Assembly: GCF_001428045.1 (NCBI RefSeq) | Contig: NZ_LMSD01000034.1 | Location: forward strand, 62,001-126,000 | Direction: 5' to 3' | Source: Paenibacillus sp. Soil750 | Lineage (GTDB): Bacteria; Bacillota; Bacilli; Paenibacillales; NBRC-103111 | Length of the DNA: 64,000 bases | Shown: piece after piece, positions 34,856 through 43,900 of the stretch | Layout: every line of letters begins with the position of its first letter | How positions within the stretch are numbered: position 1 is the first letter of the stretch | Program-made: the position numbers and the translations under genes | Notes under the pieces: model-generated | Told to the model about the DNA's origin: nothing | Database searches by the model: none | Seen by the model: the letters and a program-made list of their open reading frames with translations, nothing else

Positions 34856-34893
34856 GTTGCCAAATCGCTTACATTTGAGAGGAGAATGCACGC

Positions 34894-36234
34894 GTGACTT
34901 ACAACAATAACTACTCCAAAGAAGATATTCTTCGTATTGCCAAAGCTGAAAACGTTCGCTTTATCCGTTTGCAATTCACAGACTTGATGGGAAGTATTAA
35001 GAACGTTGAAATTCCTTTGAGCCAGCTTGAGAAAGCGCTTGATAATAAAATGATGTTCGATGGATCTTCCATCGAAGGGTATGTGCGAATTGAAGAATCG
35101 GATATGTATTTATATCCCGATTTAGATACATGGGTAATTTTCCCTTGGGTAACTGAGAGCAAAGTTGCTCGTTTGATCTGCGATATCTATATGCCAGACG
35201 GTACTCCGTTCGCTGGAGATCCGCGCGCCATTTTGAAAAATGCGTTGAAGCAAGCAGAAGAAATGGGCTACACTGCAATGAACGTTGGACCAGAACCAGA
35301 ATTCTTCTTGTTCAAAACAGATGACAAAGGCAATCCAACAACGGAATTGAATGACCAAGGTGGATATTTCGATTTGGCACCGATGGATCTTGGGGAAAAC
35401 TGCCGTCGTGATATCGTGCTAACGCTGGAAGAAATGGGATTTGAAATCGAAGCTTCTCACCATGAAGTAGCGCCAGGCCAGCACGAAATCGACTTCAAAT
35501 ATGCAGATGCGATTAAAGCTGCTGACCAAATTCAAACGTTCAAACTAGTTGTTAAAACGGTAGCTAGACAGCATGGGTTGCATGCTACATTTATGCCGAA
35601 GCCATTGTTCGGAATGAATGGATCTGGTATGCATTGTCATCAATCCTTGTTCAAAGGTGAGACGAATGCCTTCTACGATGAGAGCGACAAATTAGGTTTG
35701 AGCACGGTTGCAAGACAATATATGGCTGGTGTACTACGTCATGCGCGTTCTTTCGCTGCTATTACGAACCCAACTGTTAACTCATACAAACGTCTGGTTC
35801 CTGGCTATGAAGCGCCTTGCTATGTAGCTTGGTCTGCTAGTAACCGCAGCCCAATGATTCGGATTCCAGCTTCCCGCGGTCTAAGCACGCGTGTTGAAGT
35901 TCGTAACCCGGATCCAGCAGCAAATCCTTACCTTGCACTTGCGGTTATGCTTGCAGCTGGTTTGGATGGCATTAAGAACAAAATGCAGCTTCCTCCGCCA
36001 ACAGATCGCAACATTTATGTGATGACGGAAGAAGAGCGTGAAGCTGAAGGCATTCCTAGCTTGCCTCTTAACTTGAAACAAGCTTTAGACGAGTTGCTTC
36101 GTGATGATGTTGTCTGCGATACACTTGGTGAGCATGCGCTAGCGCATTTCTATGAGTTGAAAGAAATTGAGTGGGACATGTACCGTACGCAAGTTCACCA
36201 ATGGGAAAGAGATCAATATCTGTCTCTTTACTAG
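34894..36234 (+). CDS. glnA: Glutamine synthetase, type I-alpha
   Basis: A 446-residue dodecameric enzyme making glutamine from glutamate, ammonia and ATP. Signature parts are present: DGSSIEGYVRIEESDM, EPEFFLF, HHEVAPGQHEIDF, NGSGMHCHQSL (ATP/ammonia site) and NRSPMIRIP. The length without the extra insertion fits the alpha subtype, which in Firmicutes is feedback-inhibited and acts as co-repressor with GlnR. The start is a GTG at 34894, nine bases after GAGAGGAG. It ends with a strong terminator. Confidence 0.97.
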   Translation: MTYNNNYSKEDILRIAKAENVRFIRLQFTDLMGSIKNVEIPLSQLEKALDNKMMFDGSSIEGYVRIEESDMYLYPDLDTWVIFPWVTESKVARLICDIYMPDGTPFAGDPRAILKNALKQAEEMGYTAMNVGPEPEFFLFKTDDKGNPTTELNDQGGYFDLAPMDLGENCRRDIVLTLEEMGFEIEASHHEVAPGQHEIDFKYADAIKAADQIQTFKLVVKTVARQHGLHATFMPKPLFGMNGSGMHCHQSLFKGETNAFYDESDKLGLSTVARQYMAGVLRHARSFAAITNPTVNSYKRLVPGYEAPCYVAWSASNRSPMIRIPASRGLSTRVEVRNPDPAANPYLALAVMLAAGLDGIKNKMQLPPPTDRNIYVMTEEEREAEGIPSLPLNLKQALDELLRDDVVCDTLGEHALAHFYELKEIEWDMYRTQVHQWERDQYLSLY

Positions 36235-36261
36235 GTTTTTGAACATGACAATTAGATAATT

Positions 36262-36302
36262 AAAGCCCGTCAGTCTCGTCTATGAGAACTGATGGGCTTT
36301 TT
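36262..36302 (+). terminator. Intrinsic terminator after glnA
   Basis: AAAGCCCGTCAGT and ACTGATGGGCTTT form a 13-base stem with a T-run. Confidence 0.9.
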
Positions 36303-36326
36303 AATGCGAAGGAGAATAATTGAACT

Positions 36327-37565
36327 ATGGACAATTTCAATCGGAATTTAGAGAAGTATGCAGAGTTAGTAATCCGAATCGGGGTTAACTTGAATAAAGG
36401 CCAAGATTTGTTGGTTGAAGCTCCCATTGAAACATTGGAATTAACCAGATTAATCGTACAGAAAGCGTATGAGGCTGGGGCGAATTTTGTCCATGTGCAT
36501 TGGCAGGATGACGTCGTTACGCGGAATAAATTTGATTATGCATCAGAAGATTCGATGGACTATTACCCGGAGTGGTACACAACGATGCTCGAGCGTTTTG
36601 TTGAAAACGGAGGAGCCTTATTGAACATTAAGGTACCGAATCCGAATTTGTATGATGGCATTGATGCCAGTTTAATTTCGCGGGCTTCGAAAGCCGCTTC
36701 AACGGCAAGAGCCAAGTATCAGCACTATGTGCGTACAGGTGAGTTTAGCTGGTGTTTAATTAAAGCACCAACAGAAGCTTGGGCATCGATTGTGTACGCG
36801 GATCTGCCAGAGGAGCAGCGTATTCCTGCGATGTGGGATGCTATTTTCAAAATCAACCGTGTGTATGAAGAGAACCCCGTGGCAGCTTGGCAGTCCCATT
36901 TGGATACGCTGAAGGCAACGCATAGCTTATTGAATGAAAGAAGCTATAAAGCTTTGCGATACCGGGCTACGGGTACGGATTTGCGTGTCGAGCTGCCAGA
37001 AGGACATATTTGGCTAGGGGGAGATAACGAGAACGCTCGCGGTGTCCGCTATGTAGCGAATATGCCGACGGAAGAAGTGTTCACCATTCCAAACCGAACA
37101 GGTGTTAGTGGTACGGTAGCGAGTACAATGCCATTGAATATTAATGGCGCTTTAGTGGATCGGTTTACATTTACGTTCGAAGCGGGCAAGGTTGTGAACT
37201 TCCAAGCGGAGGTAGGTTATGACCATTTGGCACGTTTACTGGATATGGATGAAGGCGCGAGGTATTTAGGTGAGGTTGCACTCGTTCCGTTTGATTCTCC
37301 GATTTCTAATTTAAATCGTATTTTTTACAACACTGGTATTGACGAGAATGCTTCTTGTCACTTAGCGTTGGGTAGCTGTTATCCGATTAATTTGAAGGAT
37401 GGTACTAAGTTGTCGAATGCAGAGCTGAAGGCTCGCGGAGGGAATAGCTCCTTGATTCATGTAGACTTCATGATTGGTTCTGCGGAGCTTGAAATCGATG
37501 GAGAACTAGCGGATGGGACGATCGAACCTATCTTCCGTGCGGGGAACTGGGTATTGACGTTTTAA
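36327..37565 (+). CDS. M29 family metalloaminopeptidase
   Basis: A 412-residue cytoplasmic aminopeptidase of the AmpS/thermophilic M29 family. Metal-ligand regions are visible: NMPTEEVFTIPN (Glu near 250), DEGARYLGEVALV (Glu near 316), NASCHLALG (His near 345) and LIHVDFMIGS (His/Asp near 376-378). Length is typical. AAGGAG lies before the ATG. It appears monocistronic, standing between the glnA terminator and the lexA convergent terminator. Confidence 0.93.
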   Translation: MDNFNRNLEKYAELVIRIGVNLNKGQDLLVEAPIETLELTRLIVQKAYEAGANFVHVHWQDDVVTRNKFDYASEDSMDYYPEWYTTMLERFVENGGALLNIKVPNPNLYDGIDASLISRASKAASTARAKYQHYVRTGEFSWCLIKAPTEAWASIVYADLPEEQRIPAMWDAIFKINRVYEENPVAAWQSHLDTLKATHSLLNERSYKALRYRATGTDLRVELPEGHIWLGGDNENARGVRYVANMPTEEVFTIPNRTGVSGTVASTMPLNINGALVDRFTFTFEAGKVVNFQAEVGYDHLARLLDMDEGARYLGEVALVPFDSPISNLNRIFYNTGIDENASCHLALGSCYPINLKDGTKLSNAELKARGGNSSLIHVDFMIGSAELEIDGELADGTIEPIFRAGNWVLTF

Positions 37566-37725
37566 ATGTGAGAAAAAACTTCTATCGAAGTCCTTCGAGG
37601 AAGAGCGACCGCGTTTTAGTAGAGAGACTTTGACCTCCGACCAAAGATCCCTATATATGGTGGTTTTTATCGCCAATAAGAAGTTGTTCTACAGGGTACT
37701 GGAAACTTATAAATTCTTATATGGT

Positions 37726-37777
37726 AAAAAGCAAGGCTCTCAAGTGAAAGTTCACTTTGAGAGCCTTGCTTTTTTTG
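37726..37777. terminator. Bidirectional intrinsic terminator between the aminopeptidase gene and lexA
   Basis: AAAAAGCAAGGCTCTCAA and its complement TTGAGAGCCTTGCTTTTT form a very long stem, extended by GTGAA/TTCAC, with U-tracts on both sides. The preceding gap (37566-37725) shows only small hairpins and nothing I recognise. Confidence 0.9.
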
Positions 37778-37792
37778 CGGTATCTGCCGTTC

Positions 37793-38410
37793 TTACATAT
37801 CCCGGAACAAGCCAATTACACGTCCAAGGATCGTTACATTCTTCAATAGAATGGGTTGTAAAGCTGAATTCTCCGGTTGAAGGCGAATATGATCCTTCTC
37901 TTTGTAGAAACGCTTAACAGTAGCTTCATCATCTTCTGTCATTGCGACAACGATATCACCGTTATTCGCTGTTTGTTGTTGTTTAACGATGACATAGTCG
38001 CCATTATGAATACCAGCTTCAATCATACTGTCACCCATAATACTAAGCATAAACACGTTGTTGTCACCAACCATACTTGAAGGAAGTGGGAAATAATCTT
38101 CAATATTCTCAGTGGCGGTAATAGGAACACCAGCCGTTACTTTACCAACGAGGGGAACACGAGCGACGGAGACAGCGAATTGGGATTCGGCACCATCCAG
38201 CCCTAGAATTTCAATTGCACGCGGTTTGGTAGGATCTCGACGAATCATGCCTTTTTTCTCAAGACGTTCCAAATGGCCATGTACGGTAGAACTGGAGGCT
38301 AGTCCAACTGCTTCGCCGATTTCACGAACGGAAGGCGGGTAACCCTTATCTTTCACTTCGTTCTTAATGAATTCCATTATTGCTTGTTGACGCTGCGAAA
38401 TTTTACTCAT
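37793..38410 (-). CDS. lexA: SOS repressor LexA
   Basis: A 205-residue repressor of DNA-damage genes. The N-terminal winged helix (about 1-70) has the recognition region VREIGEAVGLASSSTVHGH. The Ala-Gly self-cleavage site is in GKVTAGVP near residue 92-93. The catalytic Ser is in GDSMIEAG near 127 and the Lys in DEATVKRF near 165. GGAG precedes the start. It is divergent from yneA across four LexA boxes, the Bacillus arrangement. Confidence 0.97.
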   Translation of the reverse strand: MSKISQRQQAIMEFIKNEVKDKGYPPSVREIGEAVGLASSSTVHGHLERLEKKGMIRRDPTKPRAIEILGLDGAESQFAVSVARVPLVGKVTAGVPITATENIEDYFPLPSSMVGDNNVFMLSIMGDSMIEAGIHNGDYVIVKQQQTANNGDIVVAMTEDDEATVKRFYKEKDHIRLQPENSALQPILLKNVTILGRVIGLFRDM

Positions 38411-38445
38411 AAGATATCACTCCAATACTGGGAATCATTACCCAA

Positions 38446-38474
38446 AGTATAACATAGAACCCGAGTTCGTACAA
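38446..38474 (-). promoter_or_regulatory. SigA promoter of lexA
   Basis: On the minus strand TTGTAC (38474-38469) and TATACT (38451-38446) are 17 bases apart. LexA box 1 lies exactly in the spacer, giving autorepression. Confidence 0.8.
38457..38468. promoter_or_regulatory. LexA (DinR) box 1
   Basis: GAACCCGAGTTC is a perfect GAAC-N4-GTTC operator in the lexA promoter spacer. Confidence 0.9.
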
Positions 38475-38485
38475 ACATAAGTTCG
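38472..38485. promoter_or_regulatory. LexA (DinR) box 2
   Basis: CAAACATAAGTTCG departs from CGAAC-N4-GTTCG at one base and lies between the lexA and yneA promoters, partly on the lexA -35. Confidence 0.75.
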
Positions 38486-38493
38486 AGAAATGG

Positions 38494-38522
38494 TTGACTC
38501 AAACATGTGTTCGTGTTATTCT
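38494..38522 (+). promoter_or_regulatory. SigA promoter of yneA
   Basis: TTGACT (38494-38499) and TATTCT (38517-38522) have a 17-base spacer that contains LexA box 3, so LexA binding excludes RNA polymerase. Confidence 0.75.
38500..38513. promoter_or_regulatory. LexA (DinR) box 3
   Basis: CAAACATGTGTTCG matches CGAAC-N4-GTTCG with one change and sits inside the yneA promoter. Confidence 0.85.
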
Positions 38523-38528
38523 AATAAC

Positions 38529-38542
38529 AGAACAAATGTTTG
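38529..38542. promoter_or_regulatory. LexA (DinR) box 4
   Basis: AGAACAAATGTTTG matches the AT-rich Bacillus form of the operator (GAAC-N4-GTTT) and lies in the yneA leader. Confidence 0.7.
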
Positions 38543-38555
38543 GGGGATGAATTAT

Positions 38556-38957
38556 ATGTATATGGCTTATTCACAATCTAACGGAACAACAACACTTCGT
38601 GGTACTGCTCATGCATCCAAAGGGATGACGATTAAACGGGGTTATTCGAAGCTACTACTTCGTTTCATACTGATAGCAGTAATTCTTGGAACTGTGTTTT
38701 CGTTCGGTGCGATCGTACAAGCCTATGCAGGTGATGGCAATGTTACCGTGTCTACACCGATCATTTCCGCGCAACCATCAGCGAAATCTACTCTAAACGA
38801 GAAAGTTGTTATTCAAAGTGGTGATACTCTTTGGGGGATTGCAGAAGCTCACAAAAAGAAGGGTGAGAACACGCGTTCTTATATTGAGAAGTTGAGAGCA
38901 TTGAATCACTTATCGAACAGTTCATTGCAAGAGGGGCAAGTTCTACTACTACCTTAA
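38556..38957 (+). CDS. yneA: SOS cell-division suppressor YneA-like (membrane LysM protein)
   Basis: A 133-residue protein with one membrane segment (about 34-57) and an extracytoplasmic LysM domain (about 84-132: VIQSGDTLWGIAEAHKKKG). YneA delays septation during DNA damage in Bacillus. The sequence is longer at the N terminus than Bacillus YneA (about 30 cytoplasmic residues). I chose the ATG at 38556, eight bases after GGGGGA; ATG codons at 38547 and 38562 are alternatives. Control by LexA is evident from boxes 2-4. Confidence 0.88.
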   Translation: MYMAYSQSNGTTTLRGTAHASKGMTIKRGYSKLLLRFILIAVILGTVFSFGAIVQAYAGDGNVTVSTPIISAQPSAKSTLNEKVVIQSGDTLWGIAEAHKKKGENTRSYIEKLRALNHLSNSSLQEGQVLLLP

Positions 38958-38994
38958 TGAGCTAATTCTTAGTTCACTATATAGATGATTGTTC

Positions 38995-39022
38995 GAGACA
39001 TAGCCGTCTGTTGCTATGTCTC
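38995..39022 (+). terminator. Hairpin after yneA
   Basis: GAGACATAGC and GCTATGTCTC form a perfect ten-base stem with only a short T-stretch after it, so it may be a weak terminator. Confidence 0.5.
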
Positions 39023-39101
39023 TTTGCGTTGTATCCTTGACAATCCTAATCGGTGATGGCAAAGTAGTACTCATATTGAAATTTTGACTGGGAGGATTAC
39101 A

Positions 39102-39287
39102 ATGAGTGACAGCATGGATAAGACGATTGAGCGAATCAATGAACTAGCTCGAAAGGCGAAGACAGTTGGTCTAACGGATGCAGAGATTGATGAGCGAAAT
39201 GAGCTAAGGAAAATCTATATTAATGCATTCAGGGGTAACCTGAAGGTTCAACTAGATTCCATTAAGTTTACTGACGAAGAGAAATAA
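39102..39287 (+). CDS. ynzC: DUF896 small protein (YnzC-like)
   Basis: A 61-residue soluble helical protein beginning MSDSMDKTIERINELARKAK, with LTDAEIDERNELRKIYINAFRGNLK as the DUF896 core. Function is unknown. In Bacillus ynzC follows yneA and yneB in the SOS locus; here the recombinase-like yneB is missing. GGGAGG lies before the ATG at 39102. No LexA box is visible directly upstream, so damage control would require read-through from yneA. Confidence 0.88.
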   Translation: MSDSMDKTIERINELARKAKTVGLTDAEIDERNELRKIYINAFRGNLKVQLDSIKFTDEEK

Positions 39288-39325
39288 ACCTACTACAATA
39301 GATACTACATTCAAAGGGGAAATGA

Positions 39326-40123
39326 ATGATGACGTTGAAAGCTGTGCTATTTGATTTGGATGATACACTGTTATGGGATGATCGTAGTGTGGAGGAAGCT
39401 TTTGCTGCAACATGCGCAGAAGCCGCGAAGCAAGTCAATGGGTTGAACCCGGAGGAATTAGAAGCATCTGTTCGTAAAGAAGCAAGGAGTTTATATGAAT
39501 CTTTCGATACGTTCCCATTTACCAAAATGATTGGGATTAACCCATTTGAAGGACTATGGGCTAACTTCACACAAGGCGAGGATGAAAACTTCCGCAAATT
39601 AGAGAAGCTAGCACCTGGCTATCGCACAGAATCTTGGACAAGAGGGCTTGCAGGACTAGGGATTGAAGATCGTGACTTAGGGTACAAGCTGGGGGAATTG
39701 TTTGCAGCCGAACGCCGCAGTCGTCCCTATGTATATGAAGAAACATTCCGTGTTCTAGATGAGTTGAAAGGCAACTACAAGCTTCTTCTTTTAACGAATG
39801 GCTCACCGGATTTACAAAAAGAGAAACTAGCAGGGGTTCCTGAGATTGCTGCTTACTTTGATCATATCGTGATTTCTGGAGAATTTGGACAAGGTAAGCC
39901 AGCAGCGGCGATTTTCAATTATGCACTGGGTCTGCTTGAAATTAATGCGGAGGAAGGCATCATGATCGGGGATAAACTGACGACAGATATATTGGGATCA
40001 GGAAGCATTGGAATGCGTAACATTTGGATTAATCATCATGGGCTTCAAAGTGGTGATGAGATCGTGCCTGCTTATGAAGTGTCACGACTTCAAGAAATTT
40101 TGCCGATTATCAGTAATGGTTAA
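39326..40123 (+). CDS. HAD family hydrolase
   Basis: A 265-residue phosphatase-like protein. The nucleophile motif DLDDTLLWDD is near residue 9-18, LLLTNGS near 152, a lysine in FGQGKPA near 189 and the acidic GDKLTTDILG near 212, completing motifs I-IV. The helical cap of about 100 residues suggests the YjjG/YsaA-like C1 subclass, active on small phosphorylated metabolites. The substrate is not known. AAAGGGG precedes the first ATG. It is located 38 bases after ynzC. Confidence 0.88.
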   Translation: MMTLKAVLFDLDDTLLWDDRSVEEAFAATCAEAAKQVNGLNPEELEASVRKEARSLYESFDTFPFTKMIGINPFEGLWANFTQGEDENFRKLEKLAPGYRTESWTRGLAGLGIEDRDLGYKLGELFAAERRSRPYVYEETFRVLDELKGNYKLLLLTNGSPDLQKEKLAGVPEIAAYFDHIVISGEFGQGKPAAAIFNYALGLLEINAEEGIMIGDKLTTDILGSGSIGMRNIWINHHGLQSGDEIVPAYEVSRLQEILPIISNG

Positions 40124-40134
40124 TTTCGTATAGA

Positions 40135-40192
40135 AATAAAGCCCAACAGCTACTTAAGACGCAATGGTCTGAAGTGCTATTGGGCTTTATTC
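40135..40192. terminator. Bidirectional intrinsic terminator
   Basis: AATAAAGCCCAA and TTGGGCTTTATT arms with further inner pairing lie between the convergent HAD hydrolase and acireductone dioxygenase genes. Confidence 0.85.
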
Positions 40193-40206
40193 TGTTAACG
40201 TAACAA

Positions 40207-40746
40207 TTATCCTTTAATAAAGTCAGGATCATCAATGTTGTAAGCTACCCAGCCATCTTTTTCGATGAAAAGGCGAACAGCTACGATTTCACGGTTATCC
40301 ATCAAGGTGAAGAAATGATTCGTGTTCTCAGGAACAGAAATCACATCTCCTGGCTCAAGTTCAACATCGAAATAACCAAGTTCCTCGGATTTGATGATGA
40401 AAATTCCTTTTCCAGAAACGATAGCGCGGATTTCATCTTCGGTGTGCGTGTGCACTTGTTCGAATTTTTTTAGAAGCTCTTCAATATTCGGAGTTACATC
40501 AGATAGGGAGATGACATCCCAAATTTCATATCCGCGTCTAGCAGCTAGATCTTTAATTTCAGCTTCGTACGTGGAAATGATTTCTGCTTTTTCTTCATCG
40601 CTAAGAATGAATTTCTCGCGAAGTGCTACAGGAAGTTTGTTCGCATCCCAATGCTCGTATACGACTTCTTGACTATCTAAGAAGGCTTTAACTTCATCTT
40701 CGCCTTCAATGCGCTCATTGGTATTCCGGATTCTAATTTGTGCCAC
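40207..40746 (-). CDS. mtnD: Acireductone dioxygenase (methionine salvage)
   Basis: A 179-residue cupin that cleaves acireductone to the 2-oxo acid precursor of methionine (with Fe) or to a CO-producing dead end (with Ni). The metal motif is in VHTHTEDEIR (two His and Glu) with the fourth ligand His in ENTNHFF about 40 residues later. The start is a GTG at 40746, after GAGGGA, giving VAQIRIRN like the family; an ATG 18 bases upstream would include the ribosome site. No other methionine-salvage genes are beside it, but metH is divergent from it. Confidence 0.92.
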   Translation of the reverse strand: MAQIRIRNTNERIEGEDEVKAFLDSQEVVYEHWDANKLPVALREKFILSDEEKAEIISTYEAEIKDLAARRGYEIWDVISLSDVTPNIEELLKKFEQVHTHTEDEIRAIVSGKGIFIIKSEELGYFDVELEPGDVISVPENTNHFFTLMDNREIVAVRLFIEKDGWVAYNIDDPDFIKG

Positions 40747-40781
40747 GTTACATCCCTCTTTCATTAAATAAATATAACCAT

Positions 40782-40810
40782 ATTATAGAGGATAACAAGC
40801 TAACTGTCGA
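40782..40810 (-). promoter_or_regulatory. SigA promoter of mtnD
   Basis: On the minus strand TCGACA (40810-40805) and TATAAT (40787-40782) are separated by 17 bases. Confidence 0.75.
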
Positions 40811-40867
40811 TGGAAGGATATAAATTTTTCCGATAAATCCTATAGGAATTTATCATAATTCAAAATC

Positions 40868-40896
40868 TTTTCATAGAAGCCGTATTCTGTTACACT
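40868..40896 (+). promoter_or_regulatory. Candidate SigA promoter of metH
   Basis: TTTTCA (40868-40873) and TACACT (40891-40896) with 17 bases between. Each box matches the consensus at four of six. An inverted repeat, GATAAATCC/GGAATTTATC (40832-40854), lies just upstream and may be an operator. No SAM or cobalamin riboswitch is visible. Confidence 0.4.
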
Positions 40897-40961
40897 AAAT
40901 CTTAACATAATTTGTCGTTTTTTATATTTTGCTTTAGGAAAAGTTGAAAGGGAGTCTTGCC

Positions 40962-43900
40962 ATGAAGAAACCACCGATTCAAGAACAGCTTAAGAAGAAG
41001 ATAATGATCCTAGATGGTGCCATGGGTACGATGATTCAGCAAGAGGACTTGACTGCTGATGATTTCGGAAGTGATGATCTCGATGGGTGTAATGAAATTC
41101 TATGTGTCACACGCCCAGATGTTATTCAAAAAATTCATGAAGCTTATTTCGCCGCTGGCGCTGATATGATAGAAACGAATACGTTCGGGACGACGAGTGT
41201 CGTACTGGCGGAATACGATTTGCAAGACCGTCATCGGGAGTTGAACATCGCCGCTGCGAAATTGGCGATTGCTGCCGCTGAGAAATATTCGACACCGGAA
41301 TGGCCACGTTACGTTGTAGGTGCAATGGGACCGACAACTAAGACCTTGTCTGTGACAGGTGGCGTGACGTTCGAACAACTGGAAGAAAGCTACTATCAAC
41401 AAGCACTTGCACTTGTCGAAACAGGTGTTGATGCAATGCTTCTGGAAACATCCCAAGATACGCTAAACGTGAAAGCGGGCAGTATTGGGATTCGCAGAGC
41501 TTTTGAAACGTTAGGTGTAGAGCTTCCGATTATGATCTCGGGAACGATTGAACCGATGGGAACCACGCTTGCTGGTCAAAATATTGAGTCCTTCTATATT
41601 TCCCTTGAGCATTTGAAGCCAATCTCGATGGGCTTGAACTGTGCGACAGGACCTGAATTTATGCGGGATCATATTCGTACCCTTTCTGGTATTGCGGATA
41701 CAGCGATCAGTTGTTATCCGAATGCAGGGTTGCCGGATGAGAATGGGCATTATCATGAGTCTCCAGAATCTTTGGCCAAAAAAATGGCTGGCTTTGCTGA
41801 GCAAGGTTGGCTCAATATTGCTGGTGGTTGCTGCGGAACGACGCCTGCTCACATTCAGGCAATGGCAGAAACACTGGCCAATTACAAACCAAGAGGGGAA
41901 TACGGTTCTCATCCACCTGCGATTTCAGGTATTGAAACTGTATATATCGAGCCGGAAAATCGACCAATCATGGTTGGAGAACGGACGAATATCTCCGGAT
42001 CTAGGAAGTTTAAACGCCTTATTAAAGAAGGCAAATTTGAAGAGGGCTCTGAAATTGCGCGTAACCAGGTGAAAAATGGCGCTCATGTTATCGACATTAA
42101 TCTACAGGATACGGACATTGATGAAGCTTATGCAGTAGAAGAATTCATGCAAGAAGTTGTGAAAAAGGTCAAAGTTCCGTTAATGATTGATTCCACTTAT
42201 GATCATATTATCGAACTCGGGCTCAAATATTCGCAAGGTAAAGCGATTATTAACTCGATTAACTTAGAAGATGGAGAGAGCAAATTCGAAGGGATTTTAC
42301 CTCTGATTCATCGCTATGGGGCATCGGTCGTTTGTATCTTAATTGACGAGCGTGGACAGGCGGTTTCCCGTCAAGCCAAAATTGAGGTAGCAACACGTTC
42401 GTATGAGCTACTTACAGGCAAATATGGCATGAATCCAGAGGATATCATTTTTGATCCAAATATGTTCCCAGTTGGGTCAGGAGATCCGCAGTACATTGGC
42501 TCTGCCGTCGAAACAATCGAGGGAATCAAGCTGATTAAGGAGAAGTATCCTCTCGCCAAAACGATTCTAGGACTAAGTAACATCTCATTCGGTTTACCGG
42601 ATGCAGGTCGTGAGGTTCTGAACTCTGTTTATTTGTACCATTGTACGAAGGCTGGTCTTGATTACGCTATTGTAAATACGGAGAAACTAGAACGGTATGC
42701 GTCGATTCCTGATACGGAGCGTCAACTAGCAGAGGAACTCATTTATAATACCAACGATGATACCTTGGCGAAATTCGTTGCCCATTTCCGTGAGAAGAAG
42801 GTCGAGAAGAAGGAGAAGATTTCCAACCTATCTCTGGAAGAAAGACTAGGCTCTTATGTTGTTGAAGGCACGAAAGAAGGCTTAATACCGGATTTGGAGA
42901 TTGCACTTCAAACTTATTCACCGTTAGAGGTCATCAATGGACCGCTTATGAAGGGGATGGAGGAAGTTGGGCGTTTGTTCAATGGCAACGAACTTATCGT
43001 AGCTGAGGTGCTTCAAAGTGCTGAAGTCATGAAAGCTTCCGTTAATTTCCTGGAGCCGTTCATGGAGAAATCCGAGACTGCGGTGAAGGGCAAAATTATT
43101 TTGGCAACCGTCAAAGGGGATGTTCACGATATTGGGAAAAACCTCGTTGAAATCATCCTATCCAATAACGGATACAAGATTATCAATTTAGGAATTAAAG
43201 TACCACCGGAGCAAATCATCGAAGCTTATCGTAAAGAGCAAGCAGATGCGATCGGGTTGTCTGGATTACTTGTTAAATCCGCACAACAAATGGTTATCAC
43301 TGCGCAGGATTTAAAGACTGCAGGTGTAGATGTACCGATTCTCGTCGGTGGTGCTGCGCTTACTCGGAAATTCACCAAGACACGTATTCAACCGGAATAT
43401 GAGGGTGTTGTTCTATATGCGAAGGATGCGATGGATGGTCTGGATATCGCGAACAAGTTGAGTGACCCTGAGCAGCGTAAACGGTTGATTCAAGAGCTTC
43501 GTGAAAGCTTAGAATCCGATGTTATGGATACAGGAAAAAAAGAAGAGAAGCTGCCACAGCTAACACGTGTGAGTTCTTCTGCAGTTTCTAAGGATCTACC
43601 TGTTCAGGTGCCACAAGATACTGATCGTCATATCATGCGTGATTACCCGATTAGTCATTTGATGCCTTATGTGAACATGCAAATGCTGTTAGGTCATCAC
43701 CTTGGTTTGAAGGGTAAAGTAGAGCAACTGCTGAGTGATAAGGATTCCAAAGCACTTCAGTTAAAGGACACGGTAGATTCAATCCTTCACGCTGCGCAGC
43801 ATAACGGTATCATTAAGGCTCATGGCATGTATCGTTTCTTTCCAGCACAATCGAACGGGAATGATGTCATCATTTATGATCCGCAAGATACGAGCAAGGT

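Noticed and set aside
37566..37725. Possible gene remnant between the M29 aminopeptidase gene and the lexA terminator
   Set aside because: Only short hairpins (CTTTG/CAAAG) and frames without ribosome sites; nothing recognisable.
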